A stretch of 64,000 nt of DNA from Bacteroidales bacterium (GTDB lineage: Bacteria; Bacteroidota; Bacteroidia; Bacteroidales; P3): assembly GCA_017522255.1 (NCBI GenBank), contig JAFWZP010000077.1:1-64000 (forward strand), read 5' to 3'. The translations under genes were made by a program, and so were the position numbers. This document shows positions 1 through 8,308 of the stretch, piece by piece; the first letter of the stretch is position 1; every line of letters starts with the position of its first letter. The notes below the pieces were generated by a model. The model was given only the letters and a program-made list of their open reading frames with translations, did not search any database and was not told where the DNA came from.

Positions 1-171
1 GGCAGTTTGTAGGACGTGTCGTTGCCGTGTTGGCTTTTGGCTGTTTGCCGTTGGCTTTTGACGGTTGGCCGGTCTGTTGTTGCAGTGGGGGTAAGGGCTA
101 TTGTTACATCTGTTTACATATAAGTGCAAAAAAAGTTTCATGATAACCTCGCATTATTCCAAAAATATTTG

Positions 172-179
172 TACCTTTG
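172..179 (+). promoter_or_regulatory. Bacteroidota -7 box (TACCTTTG)
   Basis: TACCTTTG matches the TAnnTTTG consensus and lies about 60 bases before the ATG at 239. It is the likely promoter of the two overlapping genes that follow. No convincing -33 element is visible. The 170 bases before it carry only short GC-rich direct repeats (gttggcttttg) and no gene that I can support. Confidence 0.6.
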
Positions 180-238
180 CAACTTTAAATTAACGCAAAG
201 TAATACATAAAAAATTACAAATTAACACTATAATAGTA

Positions 239-1285
239 ATGACACGAAAAATATTTGCAATAGTTATATTAGTAACATGCAGCATATTGGCAGTGCAGGC
301 ACAGGAGATGAGTGTGGAAGCCTTCAACCGTATCGACCGCGATATGGGGGCTCGTGTGGCCAAGGTGCGCGACATAAACAGCGACCTTTGTGCCTTGATA
401 AAGATAGAAACAATAGAAACAGGCTTTGAGTTTAGCGGTTGCATTATAGAAAAAACAGAGCAAAAAACCGGCGAGATATGGGTGTTTGTGTCGCCGGGCG
501 TTAGGTTCCTTACCATTAAGCACAAAGAATTTGGGGTGCTACGCAACTACAACTTTCCGCAAAGCATAGAAAGCGGAGTGGTGTATCAGATGAAACTACG
601 CACTGTGGCAAAGCCGAATATAGACAGCACCATGATACAGAACATGCAGGCCCAGATGGAAGCTCTGAATAAAAAACTTACCGAGTTGGAAAACAAACAA
701 AAACAAGATAGTGCAACATCTGTTGCAAACAACAAGAAAGCCCGAAAGCCCAGGCCCAAACCAATATTGGACGGAGCAAAATTTATAATGGCAAATGCGG
801 CATACTCCGTTGCTCCCCAAACATCTGTTGGCATCACATACGGCCAATATGGCGTGGGCAAACGCTTTGGTTGGCACATAACGGCAGCTTCGGGATTTGA
901 TTTTAAGGCACTGAACCCAAAATACAGCGATGCCGAACCATCATCGCAATACTTTTATGATGGCGAACGAAGTTTTTCGCGTTTGGCATTGAATGCCGGA
1001 ATGCTATATCGTGTGTCAAATAAATTGGCACTGAAGCTGGGCATCGGCTATGGCATACGCAATGTGGCTTTTTCGACCCTCGACGGCGACTATGCCAAAA
1101 TAGCAAATGCCTCATATAGCGGATTGGAAGCCGCCGTGGGAATACACTTATCGTTCGGAAAAATGGCTTTCGACATAGATATGGGAGGGATAGGCACCGA
1201 TTTTAAATACTCCGAAATACGTTTGGGAGTAGGCTACAACTTTGGTATTAAAAAACAACAAACCACAAAGGAGGATAATATATGA
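239..1285 (+). CDS. secreted coiled-coil protein with predicted beta-barrel C-terminus
   Basis: Family not recognised. The 348-residue product begins with a signal peptide (MTRKIFAIVILV...VQAQ), so it is exported. Residues about 20-120 form a globular domain. A charged, Lys/Gln-rich coiled-coil stretch follows at about 130-160, then a Lys/Arg/Pro linker near 165-175. The last 170 residues alternate hydrophobic and polar positions with many aromatic and Gly residues and end in GVGYNFGIKK, as in small outer-membrane beta-barrels. The coiled-coil-plus-barrel plan resembles the protein at 46509. Its stop overlaps the ATG of the next lipoprotein gene by four bases, so the two are probably translated together and may work together at the cell surface. 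Outer-membrane location is inference. Confidence 0.8.
   Translation: MTRKIFAIVILVTCSILAVQAQEMSVEAFNRIDRDMGARVAKVRDINSDLCALIKIETIETGFEFSGCIIEKTEQKTGEIWVFVSPGVRFLTIKHKEFGVLRNYNFPQSIESGVVYQMKLRTVAKPNIDSTMIQNMQAQMEALNKKLTELENKQKQDSATSVANNKKARKPRPKPILDGAKFIMANAAYSVAPQTSVGITYGQYGVGKRFGWHITAASGFDFKALNPKYSDAEPSSQYFYDGERSFSRLALNAGMLYRVSNKLALKLGIGYGIRNVAFSTLDGDYAKIANASYSGLEAAVGIHLSFGKMAFDIDMGGIGTDFKYSEIRLGVGYNFGIKKQQTTKEDNI
1267..1274 (+). promoter_or_regulatory. strong Shine-Dalgarno (AAAGGAGG)
   Basis: AAAGGAGG ends seven bases before the ATG at 1282 and lies inside the 3' end of the preceding gene. Such a complete anti-SD match is rare in this window, where most starts follow A/T-rich leaders. It fixes the start of the FISUMP lipoprotein. 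Confidence 0.7.
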
Positions 1286-3651
1286 AAAAGATAATCTTTA
1301 TACTGACGATATTCCTATTGGCAATGCATGGTTGCGAAAAGTATCCCGAAGCACCTATCAACGATATAATCATTACCGACCAAGTGGAAGCTGCCGCAAG
1401 ACCTGCCATCATATCCGGCACAGTGGAATGCCCCGTAAGCATCACCAAAATAGAACTTTGGATAGATACTATCGAAAATAGTGCCTATCCAACCATTTAT
1501 GATGTGGGATTGAAAAATAAAAACTTCGCATTGTCGGTAGCAGGGCTGCTCCCTATTACAACCTACTACTATAAATACGTTGCATACAATTCGATAGACA
1601 CTGTAGAACTTGAAGAAAAGAACTTTACCACCATAGATGGCACATTGCCTTCGATAACCACAGCCGAGGTTTCGGATATAAAAGGACATAGTGCCGTATG
1701 TGGCGGAAATATTTCAAACGATGGCTCTTACGATATAACGGCACGTGGGGTATGCTGGAGCACACAGCCAAATCCTACCACCGAAAACGACAAAACCGAA
1801 CAAGGCAAAGGTAGAGGAAGTTTTACTTCCAATATTACAAACCTGACGCTAAACACCAAATATTATGTGCGAGCCTATGCCACCAATGCAAAAGGAACCG
1901 AATATGGCGAAGAAAAACTGTTTACTACTACCGATATGCCGGCGGTATCTACTAACACCACGACTACTATTAAAGCAACATCCATAGTATGTGGTGGCAA
2001 AATAACATCTACAGGTAGGGAAACCATAACGGAATATGGTATATGCTGGAGTACAACTTCTCCTGTTACTATAAATAACAACAAAATAAATTGTGAAACA
2101 AATTTTACGGTAACCATAAGCGGATTAAACGAAAACACTATATATTTCGTGCGAGCCTTTGCCACCAATAGCAATGGCACTGCCTACGGCGAAGAAATAA
2201 AAGTAAGAACATTGACAAGCTTTCTTCCGGGTGTAACAACCTCGAATGTAACTTCAATAACCACAAATAGTGCAGTATGCGGTGGCAATGTAACTGCAGA
2301 TGGTAATTTAGATGTTACGGCACGCGGCGTATGCTGGAGCACCTCGCCTAACCCAACAATAAGCAACAATAAAACCACCAATGGCAGTGGTACAGGAAGT
2401 TTTACTTCTAATATAACCGGACTTGCCGATGGCACTACCTATTATGTGCGAGCCTACGCCACCAATAGCAAAGGAACAGCATACGGCGAAGAGAAAAGTT
2501 TCACTACCATTGCAAAAACTATACCTCAAATAACTACTGCAAATGTAACTTCGATAACCACCAATACAGCAGTATGTGGAGGCAATGTAACTTCGGATGG
2601 TAATAGCACTATTACGGCACGAGGCGTATGCTGGAGCACTTCGCCTAACCCTACAATAAACGACTATAAAACTATCCAAACCGGTGCTATAGGTTCGTTC
2701 ACTTCTAACATAACCAGACTTGCCGATGGCACTACCTACTATGTGCGAGCCTACGCCACTAATAGCAAAGGAACTGCCTACGGTGAAGAAAGGAGTTTTA
2801 CAACTATAGAAGGTACATTGCCGAATGTCTCTACAAATGCTGTTTCATCAATAACCTCAAATAGTGCAGTATGTGGCGGAAATGTAACAGAAGCAGGCAA
2901 TACACCTGTTACTTCGCGCGGTGTATGCTGGAGCACCTCGCCCAATCCTACTATAAATGACAATAAAACAAACAACGGTACAGGTACAGGTACAGGTAGT
3001 TTTACCTCTAACATAACCGGGCTTACCGATAATACTACTTACTATGTGCGAGCCTACGCCACCAATAGCAAAGGCACTGCATACGGCGAGGAGAAAAGTT
3101 TTACAACATTATTGTCAATTAATGGGCATGATTATGTTGACTTAGGTTTGCCAAGTGGCTTGAAGTGGGCAACCTGCAATATTGGTGCCACAACCCCCGA
3201 AGATTATGGCAATTATTATGCCTGGGGCGAAACCACTACCAAAGCATCGTATGACCAATCTAATAGCGTTACCTACGGACAACAAATAAGTGATTTCAGT
3301 GGCAATGTTACCTACGATGCAGCCCGAGCAAATTGGGGCAGCACATGGCGTATGCCTACCAAAGCAGAGATGGAAGAATTGCGAAACAATTGCACATGGA
3401 CATGGACAACTCAAAACGGTGTAAACGGAATGAGAGTAACGGGACCTAATGGCAACAGTATCTTTCTTCCTGCTGCGGTCTACTGCTTAGGGTCGTTGCG
3501 TTACGGCGGTGTTTACGGCTACTATTGGAGTTCCACGCCCTACGAGAGCGGTACCAACGATGCCTACCGCCTCTACTTCGGCAGTGGCCACCACGATGTT
3601 CATTACTACTATCGCTACTACGGGCATACGGTTCGCCCGGTTTCAGATTAA
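1282..3651 (+). CDS. surface lipoprotein: tandem Fn3-like repeats plus C-terminal FISUMP domain
   Basis: A 789-residue lipoprotein: lipobox around Cys18 (LLAMHGCEK), so probably anchored to the outer membrane. After a divergent first domain come five repeats of about 95-100 residues. Each carries AVCGG, RGVCWST, SFTSNITGL, YYVRAYATN and GTAYGEE blocks, typical of the Fn3-like repeats in Bacteroidota surface proteins. From about residue 613 (GHDYVDLGLPSGLKWATCN) to the end is a FISUMP domain (TIGR02145-like, C-type-lectin-like fold), with YAWGETT, WRMPTKAEM and YYWSSTPY landmarks and the usual HTVRPV ending. The last 55 residues are rich in Tyr, His, Arg and Gly encoded by NNC/NNT codons, as in variable regions of diversity-generating retroelement targets. 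A binding or adhesion role is likely; the ligand is unknown. It overlaps the gene before it. Confidence 0.88.
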   Translation: MKKIIFILTIFLLAMHGCEKYPEAPINDIIITDQVEAAARPAIISGTVECPVSITKIELWIDTIENSAYPTIYDVGLKNKNFALSVAGLLPITTYYYKYVAYNSIDTVELEEKNFTTIDGTLPSITTAEVSDIKGHSAVCGGNISNDGSYDITARGVCWSTQPNPTTENDKTEQGKGRGSFTSNITNLTLNTKYYVRAYATNAKGTEYGEEKLFTTTDMPAVSTNTTTTIKATSIVCGGKITSTGRETITEYGICWSTTSPVTINNNKINCETNFTVTISGLNENTIYFVRAFATNSNGTAYGEEIKVRTLTSFLPGVTTSNVTSITTNSAVCGGNVTADGNLDVTARGVCWSTSPNPTISNNKTTNGSGTGSFTSNITGLADGTTYYVRAYATNSKGTAYGEEKSFTTIAKTIPQITTANVTSITTNTAVCGGNVTSDGNSTITARGVCWSTSPNPTINDYKTIQTGAIGSFTSNITRLADGTTYYVRAYATNSKGTAYGEERSFTTIEGTLPNVSTNAVSSITSNSAVCGGNVTEAGNTPVTSRGVCWSTSPNPTINDNKTNNGTGTGTGSFTSNITGLTDNTTYYVRAYATNSKGTAYGEEKSFTTLLSINGHDYVDLGLPSGLKWATCNIGATTPEDYGNYYAWGETTTKASYDQSNSVTYGQQISDFSGNVTYDAARANWGSTWRMPTKAEMEELRNNCTWTWTTQNGVNGMRVTGPNGNSIFLPAAVYCLGSLRYGGVYGYYWSSTPYESGTNDAYRLYFGSGHHDVHYYYRYYGHTVRPVSD
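1636..3114 (+). repeat. five tandem Fn3-like coding repeats (~290 bp each)
   Basis: The repeats at about 2215-3110 are much more alike in DNA than the first two, sharing long blocks such as tatgtgcgagcctacgccac. This suggests recent duplication or gene conversion. The last repeat holds a small slippage tract, ggtaca repeated three times near 2977-2996, which changes length by two residues (Gly-Thr) per unit and keeps the frame open. Confidence 0.85.
3484..3651 (+). other. candidate retroelement-type variable region (VR) at the gene's 3' end
   Basis: The last 168 bases of the FISUMP gene are more GC-rich than the rest of it. They contain runs of codons of the form CAC CAC GAT GTT CAT TAC TAC TAT CGC TAC TAC, the residues expected when AAC/AAT codons of a template repeat are mutated at adenines. 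The unchanged frame (YYWSSTPYESG, GHTVRPVSD) fits known Bacteroides VR proteins. No second copy (template repeat) and no reverse transcriptase was found in this window, so the assignment rests on composition alone. Confidence 0.4.
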
Positions 3652-3699
3652 AGGCGTAAGCGTGTTATATTTATTTAAAAATCATATATCTTATCAACG

Positions 3700-3739
3700 T
3701 TATCCCATATATGTTACCGGCGTGGCATATATGGGATAA
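3700..3739 (+). terminator. 14-bp perfect hairpin after the FISUMP gene
   Basis: The arms ttatcccatatatg (3700-3713) and catatatgggataa (3726-3739) pair perfectly around a 12-base loop and are followed by a T-rich stretch. It probably ends transcription of the lipoprotein operon. A related hairpin with the same ttatcccata arm lies at 59879-59923. Confidence 0.6.
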
Positions 3740-3768
3740 GTTGTTTTTGGGTATATTTTTTTTGGAGG

Positions 3769-3930
3769 AGACGCGCCGCGGCGCGTCTGTACGATCGGGG
3801 GAATGTTGTTTGTGGGTAAAATATTCGGGGGTGTTGTTTTTTTTGGTGGCATAATATTATGCGACCGTAGAGACGCGCCGTGGCACGTCTCTCTTGTATC
3901 GTTGTATTTGTGGCTTTGGAGACGCGCCGT
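3769..3930. repeat. palindromic agacgcgccg repeats
   Basis: A perfect 20-bp palindrome (agacgcgccgcggcgcgtct) lies at 3769-3788, a near-perfect one at 3871-3890 and a half copy at 3920-3930. Related pieces occur at 4543-4564 and inside the MITE-like element at 63661. They fill the gene-free stretch 3652-4019. Similar GC-rich palindromes are scattered through other Bacteroidota genomes; their function is unknown. Confidence 0.7.
3783..3836 (+). repeat. direct repeat, left copy (~54 bp)
   Basis: The segment gcgtctgtacgatcggggga followed by atgttgtttgtgggtaaaat recurs nearly unchanged at 4559-4613. The two copies flank the single gene at 4020-4526. Confidence 0.8.
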
Positions 3931-4019
3931 ATTATTTGTAGATAAATTTAGATGAAATTATTATCGCCATACAATATGCGAGATATAGGTACGTTATGTA
4001 AGAAAAATATACAATAATT

Positions 4020-4526
4020 ATGACTGAAGAAAGCAAACCAATAGCTAAAAAGGTAGAAACTAGTGAATTTGAAGAAGATGAGCTGGATGAAGCTATGCGT
4101 TTGATGCAATCAAACCGTGGTAAAGATAGAGAACCAATGGTAGGCATATTTTGGTATAGCCCACAAATTGGCGATTTATTTGGAATACGATCGCATCGTG
4201 TGTCAGATTATCAAAAGGCAAATTCTCGTTCAGAATTTGTAAAGATTACTTGCTCAGAAATGCATGAAGATGTATGGAAGAAAGAATATCACCGGCAAAA
4301 GTATAAAAACAATGGCATAGGTCCGTATAGAGGAGCATACGAGATGACTCCCAGAGGCAGAATATTTTACAATCCGGAAACAGAGGTGTTTACTATAGCA
4401 GTAGGTTCGTGGATAGAACAATATCCTCAAGCAGTTGAACTTGTAGTAGAAGAATTTAATTTGCAAGAAACTACATACGTTGTAAAAACAGCCCATCATT
4501 GGGATATAGGACAAAAATGGAATTAA
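4020..4526 (+). CDS. 168-residue protein of unknown function in a repeat-flanked cassette
   Basis: I do not recognise a named family. The product is soluble, with no signal peptide or membrane segment. The first 45 residues are very acidic and probably disordered (SEFEEDELDEAMRLMQ). A folded part follows with GIFWYSPQIGDLFGIRSH, PYRGAYEMTPRGRIFYNP and a C-terminal block EVFTIAVGSWIEQYP...HHWDIGQKWN that has the look of a conserved domain. It stands alone on the + strand, between direct repeats of about 54 bp and next to GC-rich palindromes, so it may have arrived or moved as a cassette. No function can be proposed; a regulatory or small enzymatic role are equally open. Confidence 0.7.
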   Translation: MTEESKPIAKKVETSEFEEDELDEAMRLMQSNRGKDREPMVGIFWYSPQIGDLFGIRSHRVSDYQKANSRSEFVKITCSEMHEDVWKKEYHRQKYKNNGIGPYRGAYEMTPRGRIFYNPETEVFTIAVGSWIEQYPQAVELVVEEFNLQETTYVVKTAHHWDIGQKWN

Positions 4527-4558
4527 ATTTCTCCTTCATTAAGCACGTCTCTTGTGGC

Positions 4559-4613
4559 ACGTCTGTACGATCGGGGAAATGTTGTTTGTGGGCAAAAATA
4601 TTCGAGGTGTTGG
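4559..4613 (+). repeat. direct repeat, right copy (~55 bp)
   Basis: Second copy of the repeat at 3783-3836, with a few substitutions and one-base gaps (acgtctgtacgatcggggaa, then atgttgtttgtgggcaaaaa). It begins about 30 bases after the stop of the enclosed gene. Confidence 0.8.
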
Positions 4614-4669
4614 TTTGGGGAACGCATGGAAAAAAGTCTTTCGCATTTTGATAATTGGATAAAAAATCG

Positions 4670-4677
4670 TATCTTTG
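4670..4677 (+). promoter_or_regulatory. Bacteroidota -7 box (TATCTTTG)
   Basis: TATCTTTG about 73 bases before the ATG at 4751. It is the likely promoter for the two C1-peptidase genes and lies just outside the right direct repeat. Confidence 0.6.
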
Positions 4678-4750
4678 TATGTCGTAAAACGGATATTGGA
4701 GTGTGTATATCTGTGATATATAATGAAATAAACAAATAAAACACAAAATA

Positions 4751-6151
4751 ATGAAACTTAAATATGTATTATTGGCATCGTTGATGTTTGTTAATGCAGA
4801 TTTTGCACAATCGCAAACAGAGGGTATTTCGGACGAAGTGCTTAAAAAATTGCAAAAGTCGTATGGAAATACACCGTCTGATAAGGCAATACGCAATGCT
4901 ATACAAGCCAACGATATAAACAAATTGGCAATAAATGCCGACAATAGAACAGCCTTCGACACTTATTTTTCGCATCGAGTAAAATCAAAGGCTGTTACCA
5001 ACCAAAAGTCGTCGGGTCGTTGTTGGATGTTTACAGGTATGAATGTGTTGCGAGCCAAAGCGATAAGCAAACACAACCTTCCTGCCGATTTCCAATTTTC
5101 GCAAGTGTATACTTTCTTTTGGGATCAGTTGGAAAAATCCAACCTCTTTTTGCAAGCCATAATCGATACTCGCAAGCAAGAGATGACCGACAAGACAGTG
5201 GAATGGCTTTTTAAAAATCCTATAGGCGATGGCGGTCAGTTTACCGGAGTGGCAAACCTTATATCCAAATATGGATTGGTGCCTGCCGATGTAATGCCCG
5301 AAACATATAGCAGCGAACACACCTCTCGAATGTCGAACCTCTTGAGTTTGAAACTTAGAGAGTATGGCTTGGAGCTTAGAGAGATGGCTGCCGCCAAGGG
5401 TATGACCGAGCAAAAGTTGCAAGCACGCAAAGCCGAGATGTTGGAAACGGTATATCGCATATTGGCATTGAATTTGGGAGTGCCACCTACCGAATTTATG
5501 TGGACATGCACCGATGCCAACGGAAAGCCGCTATCCACCAAAACATATACTCCCAAGTCGTTTTACGAAGAGTATGTAAACGAAGACTTTTCGAAATACT
5601 ATATGATAATGAACGACCCCACAAGAGAGTACTACAAAGTTTACGAAATAGAATACGACCGTCATGTGTATGATGGCGAAAACTGGAAGTACTTAAACCT
5701 TCCGATGGAAGAGATAGCCGAAATGGCCATAGCCTCTATCAAGGACAGTGTTATGATGTACTTCTCGTGCGATGTGGGTAAGTTTTTGGATCGCGAAAAA
5801 GGTTTTATGGACGTAAACAACTATGATTACGAATCTATTATGGGCACAACCTTTGGTATGAATAAAAAACAACGAGTGTCGACCTTTGCCAGTGGTTCGT
5901 CGCATGCCATGACATTGTGTGCCGTTGATTTGGACGAAAACGGTAAACCCAAAAAATGGATGGTTGAAAACAGTTGGGGTTCTAACAACGGATACAACGG
6001 ATTCCTTATAATGACCAACGAATGGTTCAACGAATATATGTTCCGCTTGGTGGTGGAAGAGAAATACATACCGGCCAAAACCAAGAAGTTGCTCGAACAA
6101 AAAGCTATAATGCTACCACCTTGGGATCCTATGTTTATGCCTGAAGAATAA
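4751..6151 (+). CDS. exported C1B-family cysteine peptidase (aminopeptidase C / bleomycin hydrolase type)
   Basis: 466 residues with a signal peptide (MKLKYVLLASLMFVNADFAQSQ), unlike cytosolic PepC, so it acts in the periplasm or outside the cell. Catalytic residues are visible in family order: Cys91 in KSSGRCWMF, preceded by a plausible oxyanion Gln85; His385 in SGSSHAMTL; Asn407 in VENSWGSNNGYNG. The length fits C1B peptidases. It probably cleaves peptides and supplies amino acids, a common role for such enzymes in peptide-fermenting Bacteroidales; substrate choice is inference. A second C1 peptidase starts 34 bases downstream, so the two form an operon. Confidence 0.92.
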   Translation: MKLKYVLLASLMFVNADFAQSQTEGISDEVLKKLQKSYGNTPSDKAIRNAIQANDINKLAINADNRTAFDTYFSHRVKSKAVTNQKSSGRCWMFTGMNVLRAKAISKHNLPADFQFSQVYTFFWDQLEKSNLFLQAIIDTRKQEMTDKTVEWLFKNPIGDGGQFTGVANLISKYGLVPADVMPETYSSEHTSRMSNLLSLKLREYGLELREMAAAKGMTEQKLQARKAEMLETVYRILALNLGVPPTEFMWTCTDANGKPLSTKTYTPKSFYEEYVNEDFSKYYMIMNDPTREYYKVYEIEYDRHVYDGENWKYLNLPMEEIAEMAIASIKDSVMMYFSCDVGKFLDREKGFMDVNNYDYESIMGTTFGMNKKQRVSTFASGSSHAMTLCAVDLDENGKPKKWMVENSWGSNNGYNGFLIMTNEWFNEYMFRLVVEEKYIPAKTKKLLEQKAIMLPPWDPMFMPEE

Positions 6152-6185
6152 ATAATAAAATAAATATCAATTAATAAATTACGAA

Positions 6186-7394
6186 ATGAAGAAAATAATT
6201 ATCGCAATTGCTCGCTGTGCCTTGGTGTTCAATGGAGCAGAAGCAAAGAAAAAGAAAGAAGTAAAAAAAGAAGAAGGGTTTGTGTTTACAACCGTAAAAG
6301 AAAACCCAATCACATCAATCAAAAACCAACATCGCAGCAGTACCTGTTGGAGTTTTAGTGGGTTGGCATTTTTTGAAAGCGAACTTATCCGTATGGGCAA
6401 AGGCACTTACGATTTGGCCGAAATGTTTTTGGTGTCAAAAACAATGCAAGACCGAGCCAAATATTGTGTACGTTTGCATGGCGATGCCGGATTTACTCCC
6501 GGAGGTAGCTTTTACGATGCAGTGTTCTGTTTCCGCAACTATGGTATAGTTCCACAAGATGCAATGCCTACTCCCGGAACATTGTATAGTAACGATACAT
6601 TGCCCAACCATGGCGAGTTGGATGCCGTAGCCGGTGCCTATGTAAACGCTATAGCTAAAGGACGTTTCAAAAAGCTTTCTCCTGCTTGGATAAAAGGTTT
6701 GACAGCTATTTATGATACATACTTAGGTGCATGCCCCGAAAAATTCACTTACAACGGAAAGGAATATACTCCAAAATCGTTTGCTAAGGAATTGGGTTTG
6801 GATAGCTTATCGATGGATAACTACGTGTCGTTGACTTCGTATACACACCAACCATTTTACAGCAAATTTTCTATCGAAATACAAGACAACTGGCGTCAAG
6901 GTTTGTCATACAACCTAAAGATAGATGAACTTATGGAAGTAATAGACAATGCTGTAAAAAACGGATATACTATAGCATGGGGTGCCGATGTTAGCGAAGA
7001 TGGTTTTACTCGCAACGGTGTTGCCATAGTTCCTGATATGGAAAAAGCAGCCGAACTTGGTAGCGATATGGCTCATTGGTTGGGTTTGAGCAGCACAGCT
7101 CGCAAAGACGAACTTAATGCTAATATCCCTGAAAAAGAAATAACTCAAGAAATGCGTCAAGAAGGTTACGAAAACTGGACAACCACCGACGATCATGGTA
7201 TGCTTATTTATGGTATAGCTAAAGACCAAAATGGTAAAGAATACTATATGGTAAAAAACAGTTGGGGCAAGAGTGGAAAGTACGAAGGCGTTTGGTATGT
7301 GTCTAAAGCTTTTGTAAAATACAAAACTATGAACATCTTGGTTCACAAAGACGCTGTTCCCGCTGCTATTAAAAACAATGCCGGAATAAAATAA
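6186..7394 (+). CDS. second C1-family cysteine peptidase
   Basis: 402 residues, a diverged relative of the preceding peptidase. The catalytic triad is Cys54 (SSTCWSFSG), His337 (DDHGMLIYG) and Asn358 (VKNSWGKSGKYEG). The N-terminus looks like a short signal peptide ending near GAEA, but it has Arg at position 10 inside the hydrophobic core (IAIARCALVF), which could weaken export or be a base error. A highly basic Lys stretch follows at 21-28. It shares the operon and probably the substrate pool of the upstream enzyme. It ends at a strong terminator. Confidence 0.9.
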   Translation: MKKIIIAIARCALVFNGAEAKKKKEVKKEEGFVFTTVKENPITSIKNQHRSSTCWSFSGLAFFESELIRMGKGTYDLAEMFLVSKTMQDRAKYCVRLHGDAGFTPGGSFYDAVFCFRNYGIVPQDAMPTPGTLYSNDTLPNHGELDAVAGAYVNAIAKGRFKKLSPAWIKGLTAIYDTYLGACPEKFTYNGKEYTPKSFAKELGLDSLSMDNYVSLTSYTHQPFYSKFSIEIQDNWRQGLSYNLKIDELMEVIDNAVKNGYTIAWGADVSEDGFTRNGVAIVPDMEKAAELGSDMAHWLGLSSTARKDELNANIPEKEITQEMRQEGYENWTTTDDHGMLIYGIAKDQNGKEYYMVKNSWGKSGKYEGVWYVSKAFVKYKTMNILVHKDAVPAAIKNNAGIK

Positions 7395-7417
7395 TTAGTA
7401 TCGATAAAAGATATATG

Positions 7418-7456
7418 AAAAAGACGCTACCGATATCATCAGTAGCGTCTTTTTTT
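7418..7456 (+). terminator. terminator after the C1 peptidase operon
   Basis: aaaaagacgctac and gtagcgtcttttt pair over 13 bases with an 11-base loop, followed by a T run. Confidence 0.9.
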
Positions 7457-7473
7457 GTGTTACTTTCATAATA

Positions 7474-7507
7474 AAAAAGGAATGTACTTTTTGATACATT
7501 CCTTTTT
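7474..7507 (-). terminator. terminator for lpxA (minus strand)
   Basis: aaaaaggaatgta (7474-7486) pairs with tacattccttttt (7495-7507). Read on the minus strand, it follows the lpxA stop by 14 bases and ends in U residues. Being symmetric, it may also back up the + strand terminator just before it. Confidence 0.85.
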
Positions 7508-7521
7508 ATTTGTAGTCTAAT

Positions 7522-8304
7522 TTATTTCGAAGTATATCCTTTTAGCAATCCAACGTTGGCATGTTCTATAAAATCGAATATCAGTTTGCCTTCGTCGGTA
7601 TTTGCGTATTCTTCTTTAGCTATTTTTACGGCATTGGATATTGTGTATCCTTTTTGAAAAATATATCGATATATATCTTGGATTACTCTGATAGAATCTT
7701 GCGAAAAACCTCTGCGATTTAAACCTACCGAGTTTATTCCGGCATAGGATATAGGGTATCGAGCTGCTCTGATATATGGAGGAACATCTTTATCTACCAA
7801 CGAACCTCCGGCGGTGATAGCATGATCTCCTATCGAGACGAATTGCAATATTGCTGTTTTACCGCCAAGAATAACATAGTCGCCTATGGTAACATGGCCA
7901 GCCAATGTAGCATTATTTGCCAATACACAGTTGTTACCAATTATGCAATCATGAGCCACATGTACGTAAGCCATCAATAAATTATTGTTACCAATTTCGG
8001 TTCGTCCCAAAGCCGATGTGCCTCTGTTGATAGTAACGCATTCGCGTATGGTGTTGTTGTCGCCTATTATTACTGTTGTGTATTCGTTGTTGAATTTCAA
8101 ATCTTGAGGTATTGCTGCAATAACGGCACCCGGAAAGATTCTACAATTCTTGCCAATGCGTGCACCCGGAAATATGGTTACATTGGGACCAATCCATGTG
8201 CCATCTCCTATTTCAACGTCATCACAAATTGTTACAAAATTGGATATTTCAACATCTTTACCTATTTTTGCATTAGGATGTATATCGACAAATTTTGCGT
8301 GCAT
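7522..8304 (-). CDS. lpxA: UDP-N-acetylglucosamine acyltransferase LpxA
   Basis: 260 residues, the usual LpxA length. It catalyses the first step of lipid A synthesis, moving a 3-hydroxyacyl chain from ACP to the 3-OH of UDP-GlcNAc in the cytosol. The left-handed beta-helix shows as hexapeptide repeats over residues 1-180 (AKIGKDVEIS, GPNVTIFPGA, NNCVLANNATLAGHVTIGD). The catalytic His is probably in YVHVAHDCIIGN. The helical C-terminal part includes GINSVGLNRRGF. It starts four bases after the lpxC/fabZ stop, so the two are co-transcribed, the standard arrangement in Bacteroidota. Confidence 0.97.
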   Translation of the reverse strand: MHAKFVDIHPNAKIGKDVEISNFVTICDDVEIGDGTWIGPNVTIFPGARIGKNCRIFPGAVIAAIPQDLKFNNEYTTVIIGDNNTIRECVTINRGTSALGRTEIGNNNLLMAYVHVAHDCIIGNNCVLANNATLAGHVTIGDYVILGGKTAILQFVSIGDHAITAGGSLVDKDVPPYIRAARYPISYAGINSVGLNRRGFSQDSIRVIQDIYRYIFQKGYTISNAVKIAKEEYANTDEGKLIFDFIEHANVGLLKGYTSK

Positions 8305-8308
8305 GATA

